A stretch of DNA of 64,000 bases, taken from Beijerinckia sp. 28-YEA-48 (GTDB taxonomy: Bacteria > Pseudomonadota > Alphaproteobacteria > Rhizobiales > Beijerinckiaceae). The stretch lies in NCBI RefSeq assembly GCF_900104955.1, contig NZ_FNSI01000001.1, positions 3,258,001 to 3,322,000 on the forward strand, written 5' to 3'. This document shows, piece by piece, positions 52,343-60,919 of this stretch. The number at the start of each line of letters is the position of its first letter. The stretch's first letter is position 1. The notes beneath the pieces are model-generated. The model was not told the DNA's origin. It saw nothing but the letters and a program-made list of their open reading frames with translations, and did no database searches. The position numbers and the translations under genes are program-made.

Positions 52343-53512
52343 TTACTTCGCCGTGGCCAAGGCCGGCTGCGCCTTGCGGATCGGCTCCATGACCTCATTG
52401 GCGTAGATCGTCATGTTCTTGACGGCCAGGTCATGGGGAAGCGTCGCGAACTGCAGCATGGTCAGCAGCTTGCCGAACCCGATCTCCTTCTGGAAATGCA
52501 GGATCTTGTCGCGCACGGTGGCGGCGCTGCCGCACAGGAACATGCCGCTTTCCATTACCGCCTCAAGCGATTTATTGCCGCTTTGCATCTGCGCCTTGGC
52601 GCGCATCACGCCCTGCATGGATTGCAGCGAGAGATAGCCCGGCGGCAGCAGCATTTCCGGCGGCATACGCAGGAATTTTTGATAGAAAGCCTCCGCGTGC
52701 GGACGCGCTTCACGCATGGCGATCTCGTCGGTTTCCGCGACATAGCAAGGCACGGACCAGCCAAGGTGATCGGAGGTTGCCTGCCAACCCTGGCGCTCGG
52801 CCGAGTCGCGATATTGCTGCATATATTTGGCCAGCGCCGTGACGGGCGAGAAGGTCTGCAGATAAGTATAACGCCGACTCGGATGCGCCGCCCATTCGAT
52901 CGTCTCAGTCGAGCCCTGCGAGGGAATCCAGACCGGCGGATGCGGCGTCTGATAAGGCCGCGGCCACAGGTTCACATAGTTGAAGTTGTAGTGCTTGCCC
53001 TCGAAAGCGAACGGGCCGGTCTTGGTCCAGGCCTGGATGATCAGATCGTGGGCTTCGTGGAAGCGCTCGTGCGACAAGGCCGGATTGACGTTCCAGGAAA
53101 AATATTCCGCGCCGATGCCCCGCACGAAGCCGGCGATGAAGCGGCCACCGGTGATGTTGTCGATGATCGAAAACTCTTCGGCGATCGTCACCGGATTGTT
53201 GACCAGCGGCAGAGCGCGGCCAAGCAGCGCGATCTTCACGTTCTTGGTGCGCCGCGCCAGCGCGCCGGCGAGAACGCCCGGCTGCGGCATCAGACCATAG
53301 GCATTGGAATGATGCTCGTTGACGCAGATGCCGTCGAAGCCGAGCGGCTCGGCCATTTCGAGTTCGTCAAGATAGCGGTTGTAAAGCAGATGGCCCTTGC
53401 GCGGATCGTAATAGCTGTTGGGCAAGGTCACCCAAGCCGACTGGTATTTGTCCGAGGCCGACAGATCGAGATCGGCATAAGGCATCAGATGAAAGAGAAA
53501 GAACTGCATCAT
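52343..53512 (-). CDS. LLM class flavin-dependent monooxygenase
   Basis: A 389-residue bacterial-luciferase-like monooxygenase using reduced FMN or F420. It starts MMQFFLFHLMPYADLDL. The barrel motifs are GFDGICVNEHHSNAYG near residue 60, NVKIALLGRALPLVNNPVTIAEEFSIIDNITGGRFIAGFVRG and RPYQTPHPPVWIPSQG. The C-terminal part FAFEGKHYNFNYVNLWPRP is also typical. It is translated after the alpha/beta hydrolase (overlapping stop and start), and both probably act on one substrate, such as oxygenation followed by C-C or ester cleavage. No flavin reductase is adjacent. Confidence 0.88.
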   Translation of the reverse strand: MMQFFLFHLMPYADLDLSASDKYQSAWVTLPNSYYDPRKGHLLYNRYLDELEMAEPLGFDGICVNEHHSNAYGLMPQPGVLAGALARRTKNVKIALLGRALPLVNNPVTIAEEFSIIDNITGGRFIAGFVRGIGAEYFSWNVNPALSHERFHEAHDLIIQAWTKTGPFAFEGKHYNFNYVNLWPRPYQTPHPPVWIPSQGSTETIEWAAHPSRRYTYLQTFSPVTALAKYMQQYRDSAERQGWQATSDHLGWSVPCYVAETDEIAMREARPHAEAFYQKFLRMPPEMLLPPGYLSLQSMQGVMRAKAQMQSGNKSLEAVMESGMFLCGSAATVRDKILHFQKEIGFGKLLTMLQFATLPHDLAVKNMTIYANEVMEPIRKAQPALATAK

Positions 53513-54288
53513 GCCTCTCCTGCGAACTGGCGGATAGCGGCGACAAACTCTGGTGATTTTTCCGAATGCGGCAGATGTCCGCAGTCGTCGAAAATCTGCA
53601 CCTTCGCGCCCTTGATGGCGTCACGGAAGCGCTCGGCATAGGCGACGGGCAGCAACGCATCCTGCCGGCCCCACAGCACCAGGGTGGGCAGATCGAGCCG
53701 GTGAATCCATTTCTCAAGATCGGGATTATAGAGGCGCGGGTTCCAGGCGAGCCGCGCCGTGGTGACGCGATTGCGCACAGCGATGTCGCTCTCCTCAGGG
53801 CTGAGCGGCGCGGCGAGAATACGCTCGGCAAGGCTTTGGTCGTGGAACAGATTGCGGGTGAGATCGTCCTGCGACCACAAGAACAGATCGGCCGGCGGCA
53901 CGCCCTTGACGCGCAGGCCGGCTGAGGCGACGAGCACGAGCTTGCGCAACCGGCTCTGGTCGCGCACGGCGATCTCCGAAGCGATCCAGCCGCCCATCGA
54001 GGTGCCGACGAGGGTGACGTCGGTCAGATCGAGCTGTTTCATGAAGCTCAGATAGAAATTGGCCAAGTCGCCGACATTGTCGAGCCAATCGGGCATGTCG
54101 GAACGACCGTAGCCAGGATGTTCGGGAACGATCACCTCGAAGGACTTTGCCAGCTCGGCCATGAACGGCGCCCAGCGGCTGGCGCCATTGGCGCCATGCA
54201 GAAACAGCAGCGGCGCGCCGGAGCCAGCCCGCATGACGCTGGTCTTGCAGCCCTCCACGGTCTCGAAATAGGTCTTCGGTTCACTCAT
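53509..54288 (-). CDS. Alpha/beta hydrolase
   Basis: A 259-residue hydrolase of the alpha/beta fold. The oxyanion region is LLFLHGANGASRW, and the nucleophile serine lies in GTSMGGWIASEIA near residue 96. The acid is in LWGRQDALLPVAYAERF and the histidine in DDCGHLPHSEKS. The layout is like meta-cleavage product hydrolases and esterases. GGGAGAAG precedes the ATG at 54288. It is first in the leftward operon with the LLM monooxygenase, and its promoter at 54572-54600 carries a palindrome of the MarR set. The substrate is unknown. Confidence 0.88.
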   Translation of the reverse strand: MSEPKTYFETVEGCKTSVMRAGSGAPLLFLHGANGASRWAPFMAELAKSFEVIVPEHPGYGRSDMPDWLDNVGDLANFYLSFMKQLDLTDVTLVGTSMGGWIASEIAVRDQSRLRKLVLVASAGLRVKGVPPADLFLWSQDDLTRNLFHDQSLAERILAAPLSPEESDIAVRNRVTTARLAWNPRLYNPDLEKWIHRLDLPTLVLWGRQDALLPVAYAERFRDAIKGAKVQIFDDCGHLPHSEKSPEFVAAIRQFAGEA

Positions 54289-54571
54289 CAACTCTTCTCC
54301 CTAATTCTACCGAAGGACTTGCGCCGCTCGCGGCGTGAAAGCGCCACTCATGGAATGACGCCTCAGCGGCCCTGCCTTCGTTTTGATTCCTGAGAGTTCT
54401 CTGCGCGAAGAATGATGCGGCCTCATCGCAACCGCCGATCGATCTTCTTGGTTCCCCTCAGAGCTTCCCATTTTCAAAGCCGGTACCGAACCTGCTTAAG
54501 AAACCTGCTGCTCAAAAAGGAGCCACTTGCACGAAATCTCTCCCAACCATAACCTTTCAGAATATCGCATT

Positions 54572-54600
54572 TTTATTTCCATCTGGAAAAAGGAAGTCAA
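54572..54600 (-). promoter_or_regulatory. Leftward promoter with palindromic operator (site 1)
   Basis: On the minus strand TTGACT (54600-54595), a 17-base spacer and AATAAA (54577-54572) form a promoter for the hydrolase-monooxygenase operon. The spacer carries most of TTTCCATCTGGAAA (54576-54589), a palindrome that recurs at 57407 in the same distance from an identical TTGACT. Confidence 0.65.
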
Positions 54601-54645
54601 GCTCAATTGCTCGATATCCTGGTAGATTCGCGAACAGCACGAGAA

Positions 54646-54675
54646 TTGATCGGCCATTTCGTTTCCGTATGGAAT
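54646..54675 (+). promoter_or_regulatory. Rightward marR promoter with operator (site 2)
   Basis: TTGATC (54646-54651) and TGGAAT (54670-54675) are 18 bases apart and point to marR. The palindrome-like TTTCCGTATGGAAT at 54662-54675 overlaps the -10 element, so marR is probably autoregulated. The 400 bases between the hydrolase and marR contain no other gene. Confidence 0.5.
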
Positions 54676-54751
54676 CATTTTATCGCCCACTTTGAGCCCA
54701 CTCATTCCACACAGCGTAGGCATCAGCCCCACGATTGAAGAGGACCGCAAG

Positions 54752-55225
54752 TTGACCGCCAAGAAGCAAGAGCTGCCTACCGATTTTGATGTCCGGCAAT
54801 ATGTGCCCTATCTGATCAACCGTGCCACGAACGGGTTGATGGACCGGTTCACGGACGGGCTTAAGCCACACAACCTGTCGCTTGGAATGTGGCGCATTCT
54901 CGCCTTGCTTTACGGGCAGTCGCCTCTGCGGTTCAGCGCTCTTGTCACGCTCAGTTCAATGGAACCGTCATCGGCATCTCGATTCATCAATGAACTCCTT
55001 AAACGCGGCTTTATCGTGAAAAAGAAATCCAAAACCGATGCGCGCGGTGTGGTTCTTTCAATTACACGAACCGGCCAACAGATAGTGCGATCGCTTTTGC
55101 CACGCGTCGCGGTGATGGAGCAGGATACCCTCGCGGGTTTCTCGGAGGACGAAGTCTACCTGGCACGGCGGCTACTACAGCGCATTTGCGACAACATCGC
55201 GCCGTTGGTCGAGTATCCGGAGTAA
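54752..55225 (+). CDS. MarR family transcriptional regulator
   Basis: A 157-residue winged-helix regulator. The dimerisation helices are VPYLINRATNGLMDRFTDGLKPHNLSLGMWRILALLY, and the recognition region is SALVTLSSMEPSSASRFINELLKRGFIVKKKSKTDARGVVLSITRTGQ. The TTG at 54752 has AGAGGA 7 bases upstream and is preferred over the TTG at 54692. MarR proteins usually repress until an aromatic ligand binds, and catabolic genes on both sides carry a shared palindrome. It is convergent with Bug protein 5; a small palindrome (GTAAAC-GGC-GTTTAC) spans the two stops. Confidence 0.9.
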   Translation: MTAKKQELPTDFDVRQYVPYLINRATNGLMDRFTDGLKPHNLSLGMWRILALLYGQSPLRFSALVTLSSMEPSSASRFINELLKRGFIVKKKSKTDARGVVLSITRTGQQIVRSLLPRVAVMEQDTLAGFSEDEVYLARRLLQRICDNIAPLVEYPE

Positions 55226-55232
55226 ACGGCGT

Positions 55233-56210
55233 TTACATGATCTCTATGTTGGCCAGCTTCACATATTCGCCCCATGCTTGAATATCCTTCACCAACAGCT
55301 CATGGGCGGACGCATGATTGCCAGGAAAAGGATCGCAACCGATATCCGCGACAAATTTCGCATGCTCCTGGCTCGACACCGCGTCATTGAATGCCGCCTC
55401 TAGTTTGCTTTTGATGTCAGCTGGCGTGCCTTTTGGCACAGCAACCGACCACCAAGCGATCAGATCGGAATTCGCGATGCCAGCTTGCGCCGCGCTCGGT
55501 ATATTCGGCAGAGCTTGAAACGGATCTTTTGCCGATGTCGCCAAGGCCCTGACTCTCCCACTTTTGAGATGAGCCAAGATCGTCACTGGGTCGAGATGGG
55601 TGAAACCGATATTGCCGGCCCATAGATCGTTGAGCATGCCCAACGGGTCTTTGTATTTGACCTCGACAGTCTTCAATCCCGCCGCCGCTTTATATAACTC
55701 GCTTGCCACCAAGCCTGTGTTTGCCGCCGATCCATAAGATCCTTTGTCGCCCTGCTCTCTCAAATGCGCGGTCAAATCCGCGACCGACTTGAACGGACTG
55801 TCTCCCGCGACAATCAACACGAAAGGCAACTTCATCAGTGTGGTGATCTGATCCAGGTCATTGACGGGATCGAACGGCAGCTTCCGGAACAATGCCGCCG
55901 CTGCCGCGAGTTGCGATGATGCGGCCATGATACCGATCGTATAGCCGTCCGGCTTGGCTCGCGCGACGGCTTCGGTCGCGATATTGCCAAACGCACCTGG
56001 TCGGTTCTCCACGATGATCGTCTTGCCAATCCGCTCCTGAAGCAGTTTGGCATAGAACCTGACGATGACATCCGCTCCGTTCCCCGGCGGAAACGGACAG
56101 ATGCTGCGGATCTCCCGCGTCGGCCAGGCGGCTTGTGAATTCGCTGAAGAAGATGCGACACCAATAGCCGCAGCGGCGCCACCCGCGACGAACTGTCTGC
56201 GAGAAATCAT
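55233..56210 (-). CDS. TctC/Bug-type binding protein (5)
   Basis: TTT-family periplasmic binding protein of 325 residues with a Tat-like leader MISRRQFVAGGAAAAIGVASSSANSQA. The domain shows RSICPFPPGNGADVIVRFYAKLLQERIG, VENRPGAFGNIATEAVARAKPDG, GSYGSAANTGLVASELY and LPNIPSAAQAGIANSDLIAWW. GAGGAAG lies before the ATG at 56210. It follows the VanA-like oxygenase gene by 62 bases on the same strand and probably shares its promoter, so its ligand may be that oxygenase's aromatic substrate. It resembles Bug protein 3, which also precedes or accompanies a Rieske enzyme. Confidence 0.9.
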   Translation of the reverse strand: MISRRQFVAGGAAAAIGVASSSANSQAAWPTREIRSICPFPPGNGADVIVRFYAKLLQERIGKTIIVENRPGAFGNIATEAVARAKPDGYTIGIMAASSQLAAAAALFRKLPFDPVNDLDQITTLMKLPFVLIVAGDSPFKSVADLTAHLREQGDKGSYGSAANTGLVASELYKAAAGLKTVEVKYKDPLGMLNDLWAGNIGFTHLDPVTILAHLKSGRVRALATSAKDPFQALPNIPSAAQAGIANSDLIAWWSVAVPKGTPADIKSKLEAAFNDAVSSQEHAKFVADIGCDPFPGNHASAHELLVKDIQAWGEYVKLANIEIM

Positions 56211-56272
56211 AGGCTTCCTCCCTTTATTATTTCAACGACCCGGTCTACGCCTCATCGCTCTTTTGTGTGCGC

Positions 56273-57313
56273 CTACTCCGCTGCCGCTCTTCGTCCGGCT
56301 TCCTCTTCATCCAGAAGCCGCTTCAAAACGCGCCGCGCTTGCTGCGCCCCGCGATCGAAGGGCAAATTAACGAGAGTGGCCCGGGCAGGGTCGATATCGA
56401 TCAGCTTTTGTTGCTTCTCGATAATGACCTTATCTTCCGTGAAAGCTTGCACAATCATGGTCTCGTAGAGAGAATCCACTTTCGGATCGTCAGTCTTCCA
56501 GGACCTGGCCGTAGACCAAAAGTAATGCGCAACGTTCTCGCTCTCGGGGGTAAAGCCGTTGAGAACAATATGAACGGGATCTCCGACCGGCATGTCTGAG
56601 CCAGCTTCACGCGCCCCAAGGATGACGCGAAGATATGCAGGCGGCAGCCATTCGAATAACTGCCAACGATCGACGCGGCCGTTAAGATTACGCGCGGCGC
56701 GATAGATATTGGCCGTGTTGATATTGAACATCAGCCGTTGCGCGAAGACACGATCGCCCTCGACCTTCACCTCCAAGGGAGTCTCGGCGACGTCGCCGCT
56801 GGCGAGCGTTGTTTTATGAACATAGTCGACATGAGTGAGGTCGAGGATGTTGTCGACCATCAACTGGTAATTCCCTTCTATCCTGAGATAGCCGGGAACA
56901 CCCTTCCATCCTTCACGCTTATTCTCGGAAAAATCCGGAATGATCGTCTCATCAGCTTCTCGTTCACCGAGCCAGGCCCATATGAACCCATGCCGCTCGA
57001 CGGTAGGATAGCTTTCGGCCGCGAAATTTTTCGGAATGGGTAAGTTACCGGGAATATGGGTGCATCTGCCCCGGCGATCGAAGCGGATGCCGTGATAGCC
57101 GCACTGCACGTCGTTGCCGGCAACCTCACCGGCAGACAAGGGCGCGAACCGGTGCGGGCAGCGATCGTCGAGCATGCCGACCTGTCCATCCTCACCCCGA
57201 AAGATGACAACAGGCTTATCGCAGACTTTCCGGGCCAGCGGCTTGCCGTCTGAAAGCTCGAAGTCATGAGCGACGATGTACCAGTGGTTTCTCAGATAAT
57301 AGCTTCTGGCCAC
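56273..57313 (-). CDS. Rieske non-heme iron oxygenase (VanA-like)
   Basis: A 346-residue single-component-type oxygenase subunit of the vanillate O-demethylase/PobA-like group. The Rieske ligands are CPHRFAPLSAG (Cys-x-His, near 52) and CGYHGIRFD (Cys-x-x-His, near 71). The mononuclear iron site includes NYQLMVDNILDLTHVDYVHK near residue 150. The GTG at 57313 is preferred because GGGAGG is 6 bases upstream; the frame extends to a TTG at 57349 without support. The partner reductase (VanB type) is not in the window. It forms an operon with Bug protein 5. The likely reaction is O- or N-demethylation or hydroxylation of an aromatic; the substrate is unknown. Confidence 0.9.
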   Translation of the reverse strand: MARSYYLRNHWYIVAHDFELSDGKPLARKVCDKPVVIFRGEDGQVGMLDDRCPHRFAPLSAGEVAGNDVQCGYHGIRFDRRGRCTHIPGNLPIPKNFAAESYPTVERHGFIWAWLGEREADETIIPDFSENKREGWKGVPGYLRIEGNYQLMVDNILDLTHVDYVHKTTLASGDVAETPLEVKVEGDRVFAQRLMFNINTANIYRAARNLNGRVDRWQLFEWLPPAYLRVILGAREAGSDMPVGDPVHIVLNGFTPESENVAHYFWSTARSWKTDDPKVDSLYETMIVQAFTEDKVIIEKQQKLIDIDPARATLVNLPFDRGAQQARRVLKRLLDEEEAGRRAAAE

Positions 57314-57401
57314 GAATGTCCTCCCATTGGCAGGGGACGTGCTTATCAAGAAGCGACGCCCTCGCTGGCAGCACAGACTGCCGAGCTTTCTTCTTGCTGA
57401 A

Positions 57402-57431
57402 TAGTCTTTCCATTTGGAATCAAAAAGTCAA
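57402..57431 (-). promoter_or_regulatory. Leftward promoter with palindromic operator (site 3)
   Basis: TTGACT (57431-57426 on the minus strand) precedes a spacer containing TTTCCATTTGGAAT (57407-57420). The distance from palindrome to TTGACT is identical to site 1. The -10 is less clear (AGACTA or GACTAT near 57401-57407). It would drive the Rieske oxygenase and Bug protein 5, starting about 90 bases further on. Confidence 0.6.
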
Positions 57432-57491
57432 TCTAAGATTCCATTTTCTCCAATTTTAGTCCATTAACTCGAAATCATGGCGCATATTTAA

Positions 57492-57505
57492 TTTCTAAAT
57501 GGAAA
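57492..57505. promoter_or_regulatory. Fourth TTTCC..GGAA-type palindrome
   Basis: TTTCTAAATGGAAA is a degenerate copy of the palindrome seen at 54576, 54662 and 57407, located between the Rieske gene and the rightward NMT1-like gene. The remainder of the 57314-57724 gap holds no gene. Confidence 0.4.
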
Positions 57506-57724
57506 CAAATGCCCTCGGTAGAAACACGGCACGCAAGCCGGGTTCACGTACTATTTCGGCGTGAAGAGCCTCAAAAAGGATGGCCCCGTATCGGCTTGCC
57601 GGGATCGGAAGCGATGTCCGGTCTCTTGTTTGCCGCACATTTTTCTTGTGCGAACTGGCATCCCCTTCAGCCAAAAATGCTCTAAGCTCCCGCGCAACGG
57701 ACAAAACTATTGGGGAGGGACATC

Positions 57725-58765
57725 ATGGCGTGGACACGCACGGCCGGCTGCTTCGTGGCTGGCATTTTTACACTTCTGGCAGCACAGACGGCCCTGGCGC
57801 AGAACAAGGTCAATATCGGTTATACACGGCTCGCCACCGACATCGGCCTCTACGTTGCCGACAAGCGCGGCTATTTCAAAGCCGAGGGGATCGACGTCAA
57901 TTTCGTGTTGTTTGATTCCGCCGCGCGCATGATTGCACCTGCCGCGACCGGCGATCTCGATGTGGTGGCCGGCGCGACCTCGGCCGGCTTCTACAATGCG
58001 GTGGCCCGCGGCATTGATTTGCGCGTCGTCGCCGACAAGGTCTCAACCCCACCCGGCCGCACCAGCCAGACCCTGGTGGTGCGCAAGGCCCTGGTCGATT
58101 CCGGACGCTTCAAGACCCTGGCCGATATCAAGGGCCTCAAGGTCGCCAATACGGCGCCGGGCACCGCGTCGATGGCCTCGCTCTACAAAATGATCGAGCG
58201 CGCGGGGCTGAAAATCAACGACGTCGAACTCGTCAGCCTGGCTTTCCCGCAACAGGTGCTGGCGCTTTCCAGCGGCGCGATCGACCTCGCCCTGCCGGCC
58301 GAGCCGATGACGACCGAAGCGGTGAGCAAGGGCTATGGCATCAAGGTGATCACCGACGACGAAGCCTATCCCTATCACCAGATCGCCGTGCTGTTTTACA
58401 GCGGCAAATTCGCCAAGGAACGGCCCGAGGTGGCGCGCAAATTCCTCAAAGCGTTCCTGCGCGGCGTGCGCGACCACAACGACGGGCTGGACGAGCGCGG
58501 CAATTTCAAGGGGCCAAAGGGCGAGGCGATCATCGCCATTCTCAACGAATATACGACGATCAAAGACCCCGCCTTTTACCGCTCGTTCCCGCTCGCCTTC
58601 TGCAACCCCGATGGCACGATCCGCCTCGACAGCCTGAAGAACGATTTCGAGATCTATAAGAATGCCGGGCTGCTCGAAGGCACGGTCGACCCGCTGAAGC
58701 CGGTCGATACATCCTTCCTCGACGCGGTCCTCAAGGAGCTTGGCCCCTATAAGAAGACCGATTGA
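57725..58765 (+). CDS. NMT1/THI5-like ABC substrate-binding protein
   Basis: A 346-residue periplasmic binding protein of the SsuA/TauA/NMT1 class used by nitrate, sulfonate, taurine or aromatic-sulfonate ABC importers. The signal is TAGCFVAGIFTLLAAQTALAQ. The domain has VNIGYTRLATDIGLYVADKRGYFKAEGIDVNF, ARMIAPAATGDLDVVAGATSAGFYNA, LKVANTAPGTASMASLYKMIE and ALPAEPMTTEAVSKGYG. GGGAGGG precedes the ATG at 57725. It stands alone with no permease or ATPase gene next to it. It ends one base before the convergent MFS gene end. Confidence 0.88.
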   Translation: MAWTRTAGCFVAGIFTLLAAQTALAQNKVNIGYTRLATDIGLYVADKRGYFKAEGIDVNFVLFDSAARMIAPAATGDLDVVAGATSAGFYNAVARGIDLRVVADKVSTPPGRTSQTLVVRKALVDSGRFKTLADIKGLKVANTAPGTASMASLYKMIERAGLKINDVELVSLAFPQQVLALSSGAIDLALPAEPMTTEAVSKGYGIKVITDDEAYPYHQIAVLFYSGKFAKERPEVARKFLKAFLRGVRDHNDGLDERGNFKGPKGEAIIAILNEYTTIKDPAFYRSFPLAFCNPDGTIRLDSLKNDFEIYKNAGLLEGTVDPLKPVDTSFLDAVLKELGPYKKTD

Positions 58766-59974
58766 TCACGTCTGCGTATGGGCGAACCAAAAGGACAGTT
58801 GCGCCAACAATCCGGCCGCCAGCAGAACGATCCCAACTGCAAGCGCCGGATTGCCGCCGACACCGCCTAACGCGGCGCACACCGCGCCAATGCTCATCTG
58901 TACGAAGCCGTAGAGCCCTGAGGCCGAGCCTGCAATGGACGGATTGATACCGAGCGCCGCCGATAAAGCCATCGGCGACGCGATCCCTGTCCCATAACTC
59001 AGCAGCAGCATCGGCAGCACTGTCGATAGAACGCCAAGCGAGCCGGCCACCGCGAAAGCCAGGAAGATAAACGCGCTGACACAACTCAGGAGATTGCCGA
59101 TCACCATGAGACGGCCGGAGGACACGCGTCCGATCAGGCGGCTCACGGTCAGACTGCCGAACCAGGCACCAACAATATTGATGGCCAGATAGATACCAAC
59201 CTCATGCGCGGGCCGGTGGATCTGATCGATGAAGATAAAGGGCGCCGCACCGATAAAGGCGTAGATAGGCGTCGTCGCGCAGCCACCGCCGATCGTATAA
59301 CCGAGGAAACCTCGCGACTTCAGAAGCTGCCGGTAGCTGCGCAAAACCGTCCGCACATCCTGCCCCTGGTTGCCCTTGGTTTCAGGCAGCAGACGCCAAA
59401 TCAAAACGAGATTGACCAGGCCCAGGACGCACAAGGCGGCGAAGATCGACCGCCATCCTGTCACCGCGGCGAGAAAGGAGCCCACGAGCGGCGAAAGCCC
59501 TGGCCCTGCCATGACCATCAGGTTCATCAACGACAGCCGCCGCGCGGCGTCATTGCCGGACACGCTGTCGCGGACGATGGCCCGACCAAGAACGAGACCC
59601 GAGCATCCACCCAACGCCTGGAAGAAGCGCGTGACGATCAACGCCTGCACCGAAGGCGTGAGCATGGCCACCAGGCTCGCGACGAGATAGATGACCATGC
59701 CGACGGCCAGGACCGGCCGACGCCCGAAACGATCCGAGATCGGCCCATAGGTGAGCTGCCCGATCGCGAGGCCAACGATATAGGCGCTCAGGGTGAGTTG
59801 CATGGCGCTGGCACTGGCGCCGAGGTCTTGAGCGGCAAGCGGCAAAGCGGGCACGAAAATGTGCATCGCCAGGGTTCCGCTCAGGGTAATCACCGCCAGC
59901 AGCCACAGGGGCGCGTGCGCCGGAGGCGGCGGCGCTTGCGCTGCGGGCTTGCGATCGGCGGAAACAGGCGTCAT
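58766..59974 (-). CDS. Bcr/CflA family MFS multidrug transporter
   Basis: A 402-residue, 12-segment major facilitator of the Bcr/CflA drug-resistance branch. Visible blocks are MHIFVPALPLAAQDLGASASAMQLTLSAYIVGLAIGQLTYGPISDRFGRRPVLAVG (motif A), ALGGCSGLVLGRAIVRD (motif C-like), MVMAGPGLSPLVGSFLA and the C-terminal YGFVQMSIGAVCAALGG. It has a proline-rich N-terminal tail. In this setting it may expel an aromatic compound, but that is inference. It lies between the convergent NMT1-like gene and the FAH gene upstream on the same strand. Confidence 0.9.
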   Translation of the reverse strand: MTPVSADRKPAAQAPPPPAHAPLWLLAVITLSGTLAMHIFVPALPLAAQDLGASASAMQLTLSAYIVGLAIGQLTYGPISDRFGRRPVLAVGMVIYLVASLVAMLTPSVQALIVTRFFQALGGCSGLVLGRAIVRDSVSGNDAARRLSLMNLMVMAGPGLSPLVGSFLAAVTGWRSIFAALCVLGLVNLVLIWRLLPETKGNQGQDVRTVLRSYRQLLKSRGFLGYTIGGGCATTPIYAFIGAAPFIFIDQIHRPAHEVGIYLAINIVGAWFGSLTVSRLIGRVSSGRLMVIGNLLSCVSAFIFLAFAVAGSLGVLSTVLPMLLLSYGTGIASPMALSAALGINPSIAGSASGLYGFVQMSIGAVCAALGGVGGNPALAVGIVLLAAGLLAQLSFWFAHTQT

Positions 59975-60102
59975 ACGCTGCGCTCTTTGTCGTTCAGCTG
60001 AACCAGCAGATCGCAGATCAGCTCCTGTACGCCTTTCGCCGCTCCGAATTCGGCTGGCACCAAGTCAACCAGCCATACCGCAATCAGAGGACCATCAATA
60101 GG

Positions 60103-60888
60103 TCAGCGAGTTTCGGCGACAAACGGATTGACGAGACGGCCGATGCCGGTGATTTCGATATCCACAACGTCGCCAGCCTTGAGATTGGGCGAGGTGCCGT
60201 CGGTACCCATCCAGATCATGTCGCCAGGATAGAGCGTGATATAGCGCGTGATGGTGCTGATATAGCGGGCGACGCCAAACAGCATGGCGTTGGTGCGAAA
60301 GCGCGTCGTCTCCGCGCCATTGACCTTGACGATGGTTTCCAGGCCATCGAGATCGACGTCGGTCTCGATCCACGGGCCCATCGGCTTCCACGTGTCGGGG
60401 CCTTTGGCGCGCCACAGCGTGCGGTCTGACTTCTGCCAGCTGCGCTCGCTCACGTCATTGCCGATCGTATAGCCCAGCACGCAGGACAGCGCGTCTGCTT
60501 CCGACAGATGTTTGGCCTTCTTGCCGATGACGACGACCAGCTCACCTTCATATTGCACGGCGTCGGTCGCATCATGGGGGATGATCACGGCCTCGCCATG
60601 GGCGATCAGGCCATTGTTGGTTCTCTGGCCAACATCGGGCTGGGTCGGCAAGCTCGGAGACTGGCCGGTGCGGGCCGCCACCTTCTGAATGTGCTCGGTG
60701 TAGTTGAAGCCGACGGCATAGAACGTCGGCGGGATGACCGGCACTTCGATTTTCACGGCGGCAAGATCGTGCCGGCGCGACGTGCGCGCGTGGTCGCCGA
60801 AAGGCGTCCCGTCGACCTCGACGATCCGATCGCCTTCGAGAATTCCATAGAATACATTGCCGTCTCGCGACGCTCTGATCCAACGCAC
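60103..60888 (-). CDS. FAH family hydrolase (possible fumarylpyruvate hydrolase)
   Basis: A 261-residue hydrolase of the fumarylacetoacetase C-terminal family. The divalent-metal ligands lie in VQYEGELVVVIGKKAKHLSE near residue 115 (Glu-x-Glu), with LGYTIGNDVSERSWQ and GPDTWKPMGPWIETD further on. The C-terminal segment ITLYPGDMIWMGTDGTSP is typical. The GTG at 60888 has AGGAGG 5 bases upstream, which fixes the start. It is the last gene of a leftward unit with a gentisate-dioxygenase-like cupin, so cleavage of fumarylpyruvate or maleylpyruvate is the best hypothesis; other 2-oxo-acid hydrolases of this family are possible. Confidence 0.88.
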   Translation of the reverse strand: MRWIRASRDGNVFYGILEGDRIVEVDGTPFGDHARTSRRHDLAAVKIEVPVIPPTFYAVGFNYTEHIQKVAARTGQSPSLPTQPDVGQRTNNGLIAHGEAVIIPHDATDAVQYEGELVVVIGKKAKHLSEADALSCVLGYTIGNDVSERSWQKSDRTLWRAKGPDTWKPMGPWIETDVDLDGLETIVKVNGAETTRFRTNAMLFGVARYISTITRYITLYPGDMIWMGTDGTSPNLKAGDVVDIEITGIGRLVNPFVAETR

Positions 60889-60919
60889 ATCGGCCTCCTT
60901 TATTGTTCCAATTGGCCGA

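Noticed and set aside
55222-55236. Palindrome GTAAAC-GGC-GTTTAC spanning the marR and Bug 5 stops as a terminator
   Set aside because: The stem is only 6 bp and AT-rich, with no T-run on either strand.
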